NCBI RefSeq assembly: GCF_021389935.1
Contig: NZ_CP089979.1
Location: forward strand, 346,001 to 410,000
Origin: Fulvivirga ligni
GTDB lineage: Bacteria > Bacteroidota > Bacteroidia > Cytophagales > Cyclobacteriaceae
Direction of reading: 5' to 3'
Length of the DNA stretch: 64,000 bases
The stretch's first letter is position 1; each line of letters starts with the position of its first letter. Position numbers and translations under genes: made by a program. Shown here one piece after another: positions 47,560-55,601 of this stretch. Under the pieces are notes generated by a model that was not told where the DNA came from, did no database searches, and was given only the letters and a program-made list of their open reading frames with translations.

Positions 47560-48864
47560 ATGAATAAGATTTTACCTATGAGAGACATTGAATTAATTTA
47601 TAACGCATATCTTAAAAGTGGCCACGTTTCTACTGACACCCGAAAAATACAACAAGGTGACGTATTCTTTGCTCTCAAAGGAGAAAATTTCAATGCTAAT
47701 GAATTCGCCGCTGATGCTTTGGCCAAAGGAGCATCAATAGCTGTGATAGATGATGAAGCTTACAAAAAAAGTGACGCCTATATTGTGGTGGAAGATACTT
47801 TGGAAACCCTTCAAAAACTGGCCAACCATCATAGAAAGCAGTTGACCATCCCTGTAATCGGACTTACAGGTTCTAATGGAAAAACTACCACCAAAGAACT
47901 TATAAATGCAGTATTGAGCAAGAAATTTAACACACTTGCTACAGCAGGAAACTTCAATAATCATATTGGTGTGCCTCTTACATTGCTCAATATTACTCAA
48001 GACCATGAAATAGCGATCATTGAAATGGGAGCCAACCATGTAGGAGAAATAGCAGCCTTATGTGAGATTGCTAACCCCACTCACGGACTGATCACAAATA
48101 TTGGAAAGGCTCATTTAGAAGGTTTTGGAGGATTCGAGGGCGTAATTAGGGCAAAAAGTGAGTTGTATCACTACCTGATTAAAACCAACGGTACAGTTTG
48201 GATCAACTCTAATAATGAGATTCTTAGTAATATGGCTAAGAGATTTGAAAGCCCTTTATTCTACCCTGCTCAGGGAGACTACTATCATTGCGAGTTTAAA
48301 AATGCATCTCCGTATGTAGAGTTCACCGCCGAGAATGGTAAAGAGATTAGCACTCAACTAATCGGGAAATATAATTTTGAAAACATTGCTGTGGCATTAT
48401 GTATAGGAAAGTTTTTCGATGTAGCTGAGCAAGATGCTAATGATGCCGTGGCTGAATACTCTCCAACTAATAACAGATCTCAGATCATAAAGAAAGATTC
48501 TAACACCATCATTTTGGATGCGTACAACGCTAACCCAAGTTCTATGGCATCTGCCATTGACAATTTGGCCATGATGGATGCTAAGAATAAGGTGATCATA
48601 TTGGGAGATATGAAAGAATTAGGTCCGGAGAGCGATTTAGAACATGAAAAATTAGGAGCTACCTTATCTGACAAAGGCCTTACTAATATTTATTTATGCG
48701 GCGAACTTATCAAACCTGCCTTAAAGCATGTTCCATCTGCAAAACATTTCTCCAATAGAAGTGAATTAATATCGGCTCTGGAAAGTGAGCGCTTTACTGA
48801 TAGCACCATCTTAATCAAGGCCTCAAGAAGTTTAGGGCTTGAGGCCATTGTAGATCATTTATAG
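47560..48864 (+). CDS. murF: UDP-N-acetylmuramoyl-tripeptide--D-alanyl-D-alanine ligase
   Basis: A 434-residue ligase that adds D-Ala-D-Ala to the peptidoglycan precursor. Motifs are VSTDTRKIQQGDVFFALKG (uridine-binding N-domain), the ATP loop GLTGSNGKTTTKEL (101-114), IIEMGANHVGEI and LDAYNANPSSM. The gene is alone, away from other mur genes, and its stop overlaps the convergent yicC by six bases. Confidence 0.97.
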   Translation: MNKILPMRDIELIYNAYLKSGHVSTDTRKIQQGDVFFALKGENFNANEFAADALAKGASIAVIDDEAYKKSDAYIVVEDTLETLQKLANHHRKQLTIPVIGLTGSNGKTTTKELINAVLSKKFNTLATAGNFNNHIGVPLTLLNITQDHEIAIIEMGANHVGEIAALCEIANPTHGLITNIGKAHLEGFGGFEGVIRAKSELYHYLIKTNGTVWINSNNEILSNMAKRFESPLFYPAQGDYYHCEFKNASPYVEFTAENGKEISTQLIGKYNFENIAVALCIGKFFDVAEQDANDAVAEYSPTNNRSQIIKKDSNTIILDAYNANPSSMASAIDNLAMMDAKNKVIILGDMKELGPESDLEHEKLGATLSDKGLTNIYLCGELIKPALKHVPSAKHFSNRSELISALESERFTDSTILIKASRSLGLEAIVDHL

Positions 48865-49737
48865 AACATTCAAAATCTGTTCTTTAATCTTTTCAAGCTC
48901 CTCCTTCATAGTCACTACGTGCTTTTGAATTTGAGCATCATTTGCTTTTGAGCCAATGGTATTTATTTCTCGGCCCATTTCCTGTGAGATGAAACCAAGC
49001 TTTTTACCCAATGAAACATTCGCGGATAAAACCTCCATGAAGTGATCCAGGTGGCTTTTAAGCCTTACCTTTTCTTCAGTGATATCTAATTTTTCGATGT
49101 AATAAACGAGCTCCTGTTCCAGTCTGTTTTTATCAAGATTTTCCTCGTCTACAAACTTTTGCAAGTTGCCTTTAATACGCGTTCTTATTCTTTCTACACG
49201 CTCGGGATCAAGCTTAGCCACTTCTTCAAGATTATCTGCTATGCTTTTAACGTAGCTTTCAAACTTAGCCTGAAGCTCTGCACCTTCTCTGCTTCTAAAC
49301 TCATGGCACTTATCAATGGCCTCTACAATTATAGATTTAAGTTGTGCCCATTCTTCTTCGCTAAGGCTTTCTGATTGATCATTAATGATTACATCAGGAG
49401 CACTTAAAGCTATCTTAAACAACTCTGTATCTGGAGCTACCACCCTGTCAGCCAGCTTTCTAAGGTTCATGTAGTATTTTTTAAAAAGCTCCTCATTATA
49501 TCTCTGTTTGAGCTCTACATCTTTCTCATTAACATAGTCAATGTTGAGCACTACTTTCCCGCGCTGCAATTTCTCTGAAACAAGATTTCTAAGTTCAATC
49601 TCTTTTTCAGAAAAGGATTTGGGAAGCCTGAAGTTTAAATCTAAATATTTTGAATTAAGCGTTTTTACTTCAACATTAATACTAAGGTTATCGTCTGAAA
49701 GAGCAGACGCACCATAACCTGTCATGGATATGAGCAT
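48859..49737 (-). CDS. yicC: YicC/YloC family endoribonuclease
   Basis: A 292-residue protein with the N-terminal signature MTGYGASAL, the middle segment VEVKTLNSKYLDLNFRLP and the C-terminal FISQEMGREINTIGSKANDAQIQKHVVTMKEELEKIKEQ. The family has RNase activity and helps degrade small RNAs in E. coli. It lies 39 bases downstream of the large fusion gene on the same strand. Confidence 0.95.
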   Translation of the reverse strand: MLISMTGYGASALSDDNLSINVEVKTLNSKYLDLNFRLPKSFSEKEIELRNLVSEKLQRGKVVLNIDYVNEKDVELKQRYNEELFKKYYMNLRKLADRVVAPDTELFKIALSAPDVIINDQSESLSEEEWAQLKSIIVEAIDKCHEFRSREGAELQAKFESYVKSIADNLEEVAKLDPERVERIRTRIKGNLQKFVDEENLDKNRLEQELVYYIEKLDITEEKVRLKSHLDHFMEVLSANVSLGKKLGFISQEMGREINTIGSKANDAQIQKHVVTMKEELEKIKEQILNVL

Positions 49738-49776
49738 ATTCTATTTTTTATTGAAAATGAGGCAAATTTAACTGAC

Positions 49777-52700
49777 TTAAAAATCGTATCCTAACGTTAC
49801 CATCAGCTTGGGTGATCCCACATTGTAATCTTCTACTGGCCAACCTACATCAAACTTCATGTAATAACCTAGCAATATGGTTCTAAGGCCAACACCATAA
49901 CTATATAACCATGGATTTCTATAGTTCTTTAAAGATATGGTGAAAGAAGCTTGTTGAATGGTTTCCGTACTCACGCTATTATCTTCATGAAATGGCGATA
50001 CACCAGTCCAGGCAGAGCCCGCATCAAAGAAGCCTATAAACTGTAAATTTCTAAAGAAATTAGATGATATAGGTCCATTGCTTAATGCTCTGATCAATGG
50101 GATACGAAGCTCACCATTAAATAAAAGCGTGTTTTCGCCAACTAAAGCAGCATATGGAAACCCTCTAAGGTTAGTGGCATACTTAGCGAAAATCACATCT
50201 GTTTTATAACCTTCAGAGCTAAAATCTAATGGATTATTATCTCCGCTGGTATTCTCTCTAAAGAAAAGCCAGTTGTCTACACCGCCAAGCAAAAATTGCT
50301 TAGGTCTGCTACCAAATGATTTACCATAAAACACTCTGGTGGCCAGTACTATCTCTTTATAAATTTTTTGATAATGTCTTAGGTCGGCAGTAAGGTTACT
50401 AAAAGATAAATCCTTGTCGCTGAGTCCTTCATAATGTTCTAGTTTCACTTTCGCCCGCGTTCCTTCAATGATATTCATGCCATTTATGATAGAGTTATCA
50501 TAAACCAATTCTATATCGGCACCCAGATAATCATCGTTCTTAGGAGCTAAATTAGGACTTGGCACGTTCGGCCCAGTTACGTTGTCAAGATCAAGAGACC
50601 TTACCTGACTGTAGAAAGGATTAATACTCAGCCTGGCCTTCGTGCTGAATGGAATAGCCGCACCAAGCTGGAATTTATTCTGAACATATTTATGGATTAG
50701 ATCATCAAAGGTATAAACCTTTCTATCATAGCGAATTTTATAATCTATATAGTACTTTAAGAACTGATACTGAGCGAAAATATCACCACTTTTAAAATCA
50801 AAGGTCGAATAAATACCCCCATTAAACTTATGGTTCTCAAGCATATCCATCATGCCGGTTTCAAGATTTAAGCCGATGCCTCTTAGCGGATCTACCACCA
50901 TAGAAGTAACTACATTGTCAGCACTAAAACGTGATTCATAAGGGAAAGGGCCCTCTATTTTATTATCTGCACGTAGCTTACGATATTGTGTTAAGAATGA
51001 CTCACCAGTATCTTCCTCTTTTACCACATCATTATCAAAAGTATAGTCATTGGTATTCACCAAATCTTTTTCTTCTTTCTGATTCTGGCCTGCTTTATCA
51101 CTTTCAAACACATAATTATCTGTATCAATAAGTCCAGAGTCTAAAGAATCTAAAACCACTTTTGGTTCTGCTTTAGATTCTGCCAGCCTTTGTTCTACAA
51201 TTTCTTTTACTGTAAGTGCGCTCTTTTTCTCATTGGTCTTCCTGGTTCTGAAGGCTTTTACCTGTTCTATTTGCTGCCTTACAGTGAGCGGTGTAAATAT
51301 CTGTTGATCATAATTGAAATCCGGGAAATGGTAAATATAATCATGATCATTATCCAGCATGGTCAGCACCAAGGCCCCGGTTTCAAAATTAATATCGAAG
51401 CTTTTCACACTACTGGCATAGTTGGTAATCTGCGTGTAGATACCTGAACTTGGCGTGTAACTAAAAATGTTAACTATACCTTTTTGATCACTCAAATAAA
51501 AGATGCGATCAGTGCCTTTAGGTATTGGCTTATAGTCAGAACTTATAGTGTTAGTTACTCTGTGAACTACCTCTTTGGTAGTATCCAGATTATAGTAGAA
51601 AAGATTATAGTTATCCGTTACTCTTGAAAAATCTTTGTCTTTGATATCTAGGGAGTCCGTAGTACGGTTGGAGCTGAATACTATGGTATTAGTTCCGGCT
51701 ATGAATCGCGGGTCAATATCATCGAAGACGTCATGCATCAGCCTTTTTGTTCTGTCTCTTCTGGTACTCATCAGATAGAGATCATTCAAGCCTCCTACTG
51801 TTGCGCTGGCCACCCAAAGCCTTCCATTATCAGAGAAACTTATATTCCTGATATTATCGAAGTTCCTCAAAGGTCTGGGTAGTCTACTCTTAGTATTTAG
51901 ATCATAAAGCACGAAATAGTACTGCCCTCTTTTTGCATACACTATACCAAGTGTGGCATCATCAGCCCAATCAATCAAAGGCATCTCATAATTTACCGCC
52001 TGATCTATAACCTTGTACCCACCATCTAAAACTCTGTTTTCCTTTCCTGTATTAAGGTCTTTGATGAATACTTCAAAACTGCCTTTGTAATTTTTAGTGT
52101 ATGCGAGTTTTGAACCATCAGGACTCAATTTAGCATGACGATATACAATGCCCTTTTTATTCTTAGTGTCAATGATTTTATTTTCATCAGATAAGTCTTG
52201 ATAACTCTGTGCTACTTGCTGATCAATATCTGAATAGAACTCTTTCCATTCTACTAATAATCGATCAAAAGATTTCCCTAGCGTGATCCCAATACTTCTT
52301 TCCTCATTTCTGATGATTCTGGTATAGTTTAGAACACTGGAAACATTACTTCTTCCATATTTTTGAGCTATAAAATTCCAAACTGATTGGCCGGCCAGAG
52401 CTGCTTTTCTTCCAGTAAGTCTATTAAGTTTTTCTGGCTTTTTCGTTTTCACCAGTTCCCTCACATAATCATCCATTTCAATAGTCCATCCTTTTGCCAC
52501 ATATAATGCAGCCCCCTCAATGAACCATTCAGGCAAGTTGAGTAGCACGGAACTTTGAAACATATCTTTCAGGCTTCCGCCGAACATCATTTCATTTACA
52601 ATGAGAGAACTTACTTTATATAATAGTTCCCCTTTTAATTCTTCAACGCTACCAGGATTGGCCACTTCTATACTAGATTTTATAAAGTTGGTCTGGCCGC

Positions 52701-53040
52701 CAGGGCTAATGGTCATGTTATCTACTCCAACATTGCTTTGTTGTAAGTCAGATACGGAATTGTATAAGAAAATTTTAGTTTTAGAATAGGGTGGGTAACC
52801 TATGAGATCCGTAATCCTTTCAAACTCTTCTTCAAGGTATTCGGTAACTTCTTTAGCAATATTATCACCGCCCTGATAGAAATAAACGTCAAAATTATCT
52901 GAGCTTAAATACTTCCAATTAAATTGCTCATACTGCTGCCTGTTTCTGCCAAACTTTTCTGATGCATTCTGAGCTAACACAGCTGGTCCTACCGTTAGCA
53001 GGAAACAAAGTATAGGGATAAACTTTTTATATAATCTCAT
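49777..53040 (-). CDS. Large exported protein: peptidase-MA-like domain, WD40-like propeller and outer-membrane barrel
   Basis: A 1087-residue exported protein. It has a signal peptide (1-23, ending VLAQ), then an N-terminal gluzincin-like domain (about 40-190) whose expected HExxH is replaced by VNEMM (149-152) while the following LPEWFIEGAALY (Glu175) is kept. A TolB/PD40-like propeller follows (about 290-600), with strands such as KLSPDGSKLAYTKN and ISFSDNGRLWVAS. A Lys/Glu-rich linker (about 600-730) leads to a C-terminal Omp85/BamA-like barrel (about 740-1087), which ends YNVGSPKLMVTLGYDF with a terminal aromatic residue. Homologues are often annotated as TolB. It may be an outer-membrane assembly factor. 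It is co-directional with an FAD oxidoreductase upstream and yicC downstream. Confidence 0.85.
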   Translation of the reverse strand: MRLYKKFIPILCFLLTVGPAVLAQNASEKFGRNRQQYEQFNWKYLSSDNFDVYFYQGGDNIAKEVTEYLEEEFERITDLIGYPPYSKTKIFLYNSVSDLQQSNVGVDNMTISPGGQTNFIKSSIEVANPGSVEELKGELLYKVSSLIVNEMMFGGSLKDMFQSSVLLNLPEWFIEGAALYVAKGWTIEMDDYVRELVKTKKPEKLNRLTGRKAALAGQSVWNFIAQKYGRSNVSSVLNYTRIIRNEERSIGITLGKSFDRLLVEWKEFYSDIDQQVAQSYQDLSDENKIIDTKNKKGIVYRHAKLSPDGSKLAYTKNYKGSFEVFIKDLNTGKENRVLDGGYKVIDQAVNYEMPLIDWADDATLGIVYAKRGQYYFVLYDLNTKSRLPRPLRNFDNIRNISFSDNGRLWVASATVGGLNDLYLMSTRRDRTKRLMHDVFDDIDPRFIAGTNTIVFSSNRTTDSLDIKDKDFSRVTDNYNLFYYNLDTTKEVVHRVTNTISSDYKPIPKGTDRIFYLSDQKGIVNIFSYTPSSGIYTQITNYASSVKSFDINFETGALVLTMLDNDHDYIYHFPDFNYDQQIFTPLTVRQQIEQVKAFRTRKTNEKKSALTVKEIVEQRLAESKAEPKVVLDSLDSGLIDTDNYVFESDKAGQNQKEEKDLVNTNDYTFDNDVVKEEDTGESFLTQYRKLRADNKIEGPFPYESRFSADNVVTSMVVDPLRGIGLNLETGMMDMLENHKFNGGIYSTFDFKSGDIFAQYQFLKYYIDYKIRYDRKVYTFDDLIHKYVQNKFQLGAAIPFSTKARLSINPFYSQVRSLDLDNVTGPNVPSPNLAPKNDDYLGADIELVYDNSIINGMNIIEGTRAKVKLEHYEGLSDKDLSFSNLTADLRHYQKIYKEIVLATRVFYGKSFGSRPKQFLLGGVDNWLFFRENTSGDNNPLDFSSEGYKTDVIFAKYATNLRGFPYAALVGENTLLFNGELRIPLIRALSNGPISSNFFRNLQFIGFFDAGSAWTGVSPFHEDNSVSTETIQQASFTISLKNYRNPWLYSYGVGLRTILLGYYMKFDVGWPVEDYNVGSPKLMVTLGYDF

Positions 53041-53061
53041 TTATGAAAATCGACAAGGATT

Positions 53062-54117
53062 CTAATATAACGAAAAATAGCGACTAATATTTACCTCAGG
53101 AATAAGTTCTTGTTCCCCCTCTAAATAATCAACGTAATGTTTCGCAAAATATGGAGATAGGGATACTCCTTTAGTACCTAACCCATTAAATATACCAATA
53201 GTTTCAAATTCCGGATGTGTTCCTATAAACGGTCTTCTGTCTAATGTGGCCGGCCGTATTCCTGCCTTTTGATGTATTATATCATACTCAAAATCAGCTA
53301 GATCGGTCAACTTTCCAAGTATTTCCTCCCTGGCCTCAGTAGTGGGCTCAAGGTCAAGTTGCTTGTTATTATAATTAGAACCTACCTCATAGAAACTTTC
53401 ACCTTTTTTAATTACGAAAACGCCGCGATTAAGGATGTGATTTAACTCCAAATTGGAAGACATTTGAATAATTTCTCCTTTCACAGGGCGGAATGGAAGC
53501 CATGAGAAATAAGGATTCTGTGTAGACTTAAGACCATCACAAAAGATCAGCTTTTTAACCATTATATCCTCGTAAGTAACATGATCAGGTTCTAACTTCA
53601 CCTTTGCAGGTTCAAAATCATGCTCCCAAAAAGAATCTGTGCTTATCAGTAGGTTTTTAACTGCATTTAAATAGTTAGGAATATCTAAATAGCCGGAAAA
53701 TCCCAGTTCTACCCCTCCATAGATGTCCTTACTGAAATCATAAAGTTGCTTCTGGTGTACTTTAACTATAAAATGGCTATACTCATCCGAAGCACTTTTA
53801 CCCATCCATTCATTTTGCTCTTCTAGTGATATAAAGGGCCTGTAAATGGACATATGATACAAAAATTGAGCATCTAATTTCTCCTCCAATGAGGTATAAT
53901 ATTCCTTCAAGTACGGAAACAGAACATCCGCCTTCCACGTCTTAACCATTTTTCTGCCGGTAATAGGGTTAAACAGTCCGGCAGCTATTTTAGACGAGGT
54001 AATCTTGGCATTATTATCAATAACCATTACACTCTTACCTCTTTCTATCAAGTGATAAGCTAGCGCGGAGCCTGCCAATCCTTGCCCTACCAGCACGTAG
54101 TCATATATTTTAGCCAT
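53062..54117 (-). CDS. FAD-dependent oxidoreductase of the DAO family (MnmC C-domain-like)
   Basis: A 351-residue flavoprotein with the FAD motif VLVGQGLAGSALAYHL near the N-terminus and the closing KAGIRPATLDRRPFIGTHPE ... GIFNGLGTKGVSLSPYFAKH. The closing part resembles that of the FAD domain of MnmC, which oxidises carboxymethylaminomethyl-uridine in tRNA; a glycine-oxidase-like function on small amines is also possible. In E. coli MnmC this domain is fused to a methyltransferase; here the methyltransferase MnmD is a separate gene at 16407. Family call is secure, substrate is not. Confidence 0.82.
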   Translation of the reverse strand: MAKIYDYVLVGQGLAGSALAYHLIERGKSVMVIDNNAKITSSKIAAGLFNPITGRKMVKTWKADVLFPYLKEYYTSLEEKLDAQFLYHMSIYRPFISLEEQNEWMGKSASDEYSHFIVKVHQKQLYDFSKDIYGGVELGFSGYLDIPNYLNAVKNLLISTDSFWEHDFEPAKVKLEPDHVTYEDIMVKKLIFCDGLKSTQNPYFSWLPFRPVKGEIIQMSSNLELNHILNRGVFVIKKGESFYEVGSNYNNKQLDLEPTTEAREEILGKLTDLADFEYDIIHQKAGIRPATLDRRPFIGTHPEFETIGIFNGLGTKGVSLSPYFAKHYVDYLEGEQELIPEVNISRYFSLY

Positions 54118-54143
54118 TGGACCTATGATTTAGATAAATGGTT

Positions 54144-54151
54144 TAATTTTG
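54144..54151 (+). promoter_or_regulatory. -7 promoter box for the MBL-pssA genes
   Basis: TAATTTTG matches TAnnTTTG. It lies 42 bases upstream of the MBL hydrolase ATG in the 76-base divergent spacer. Confidence 0.5.
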
Positions 54152-54193
54152 AAATCTTTGAAACAAATTTGACCTGACAAACTTAAGTATAAT

Positions 54194-54841
54194 ATGATAC
54201 AGATAAAGGCTTTCGTGTTTAATCCATTTATGGAAAACACCTACGTGGTTTATGATGATGAAACTAAGGAGTGTGCAATTGTGGACCCCGGATGTTATGA
54301 AGACTACGAAAGAAAGGAATTATCAGATTTCATCACAGAAAACAATCTTAAGGTATCAAAGCTACTCAATACACACTGCCATATTGATCATGTTTTGGGC
54401 AACAAATATGTGAAGGATACTTACCATGTGGATCTTTACATTCACAAGCAGGATGATCCTACTTTAAGAGCGGTAGTGACATATGCTCCTCCCTACGGTT
54501 TCAATCATTATGAAAGCACAGAAGCAGATCAGTATTTAGAAGAAGGTGATTCGGTGAACATAGGTAACTATAAATTTGATGTACTCTTTGTTCCGGGTCA
54601 TGCGCCAGGCCATATAGCATTCATTAATCACGACCAACATATTTGTCTAAGTGGTGACGTTCTTTTTCAAGGCAGTATTGGCAGAACCGACCTTCCTGGT
54701 GGAGATTTTGAAACTTTAATTCAGAGTATTCATCAGAAGCTATTTACTCTTGATGATAATTTTACCGTGTATCCAGGTCATGGGCCAACTACTTCAATTG
54801 AAATAGAGAAAAAAAGCAATCCATTTTGTGCCGTTAAATAA
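54194..54841 (+). CDS. MBL-fold metallo-hydrolase (glyoxalase II-like)
   Basis: A 215-residue hydrolase with the metal motif HCHIDH (61-66), GHAPGHIAFINHD, LSGDVLFQGSIGRTDLPGGD and VYPGHGPTTSIEIEK. This matches the glyoxalase II-like group that hydrolyses thioesters of low-molecular-weight thiols. Whether the substrate is a bacillithiol conjugate is not shown, although bacillithiol genes occur in this window. pssA follows after eight bases. Confidence 0.93.
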   Translation: MIQIKAFVFNPFMENTYVVYDDETKECAIVDPGCYEDYERKELSDFITENNLKVSKLLNTHCHIDHVLGNKYVKDTYHVDLYIHKQDDPTLRAVVTYAPPYGFNHYESTEADQYLEEGDSVNIGNYKFDVLFVPGHAPGHIAFINHDQHICLSGDVLFQGSIGRTDLPGGDFETLIQSIHQKLFTLDDNFTVYPGHGPTTSIEIEKKSNPFCAVK

Positions 54842-54849
54842 TTAGAACA

Positions 54850-55542
54850 TTGAATATTAAAAAACATATTCCAAATACACTTACTGCCAGCAATCTAGCG
54901 TGTGGATGCGTTGGTATCATTAAAGCTACTAATGGAGAAATAGTTTTCGCCACCTATCTAATTTGGGTAGCACTTGTATTTGATTTTCTTGATGGTTTTG
55001 TAGCACGGCTATTAAAAGTAAGCTCACCCATTGGTAAAGAGCTGGATTCACTAGCTGATATGGTCACATTTGGTGTACTTCCTGCCACCATCATGTACTA
55101 CCTGATAGATGCACAAGATCCGCATTTCGCCTTACCTTACCTGGCGTTTATTATTGCAATATTTTCGGCTTTGAGGTTAGCAAAATTTAATATTGATGAT
55201 AGACAAACATCTGTTTTCATAGGTTTACCTACCCCTGCAAACGCCCTTTTCATTTCTTCACTAGCCTTTTTTGTTAGCTCAGATTATAGAGACTTTATTA
55301 CACTACCTGTGTTATTGGTAATTACGGTATTGTTTTCATTCCTTTTAGTAGCCCCCATTGAGTTATTTTCATTAAAACTCAAGTCTATGAAGCTAAAAGA
55401 CAATATTTTCCAGTTTCTGCTAGTTATAGTAAGTGTGTTAGGCATAGTTTTATTTCAATTCTATGCAATACCGTTTATTATTGTAATATATATTGTATTG
55501 TCTATAATCAAAAACGTACTCCAGGGTAACAAAGAGGTTTAA
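54850..55542 (+). CDS. pssA: CDP-diacylglycerol--serine O-phosphatidyltransferase
   Basis: A 230-residue inner-membrane enzyme that makes phosphatidylserine, the precursor of phosphatidylethanolamine. The CDP-alcohol phosphatidyltransferase motif is complete (Asp45, Asp48, Gly49, Ala52, Arg53, Gly62, Asp66, Asp70). Several hydrophobic helices follow. The start is TTG at 54850: the resulting MNIKKHIPNTLTASNLACG fits the family, and no ATG is nearby. Transcribed with the MBL hydrolase. Confidence 0.96.
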   Translation: MNIKKHIPNTLTASNLACGCVGIIKATNGEIVFATYLIWVALVFDFLDGFVARLLKVSSPIGKELDSLADMVTFGVLPATIMYYLIDAQDPHFALPYLAFIIAIFSALRLAKFNIDDRQTSVFIGLPTPANALFISSLAFFVSSDYRDFITLPVLLVITVLFSFLLVAPIELFSLKLKSMKLKDNIFQFLLVIVSVLGIVLFQFYAIPFIIVIYIVLSIIKNVLQGNKEV

Positions 55543-55601
55543 GCGGGAAACGTTTAATTTTATTATCTTGTTGAGTTAAGATAAATTATTCAGCCCTTTT
55601 C

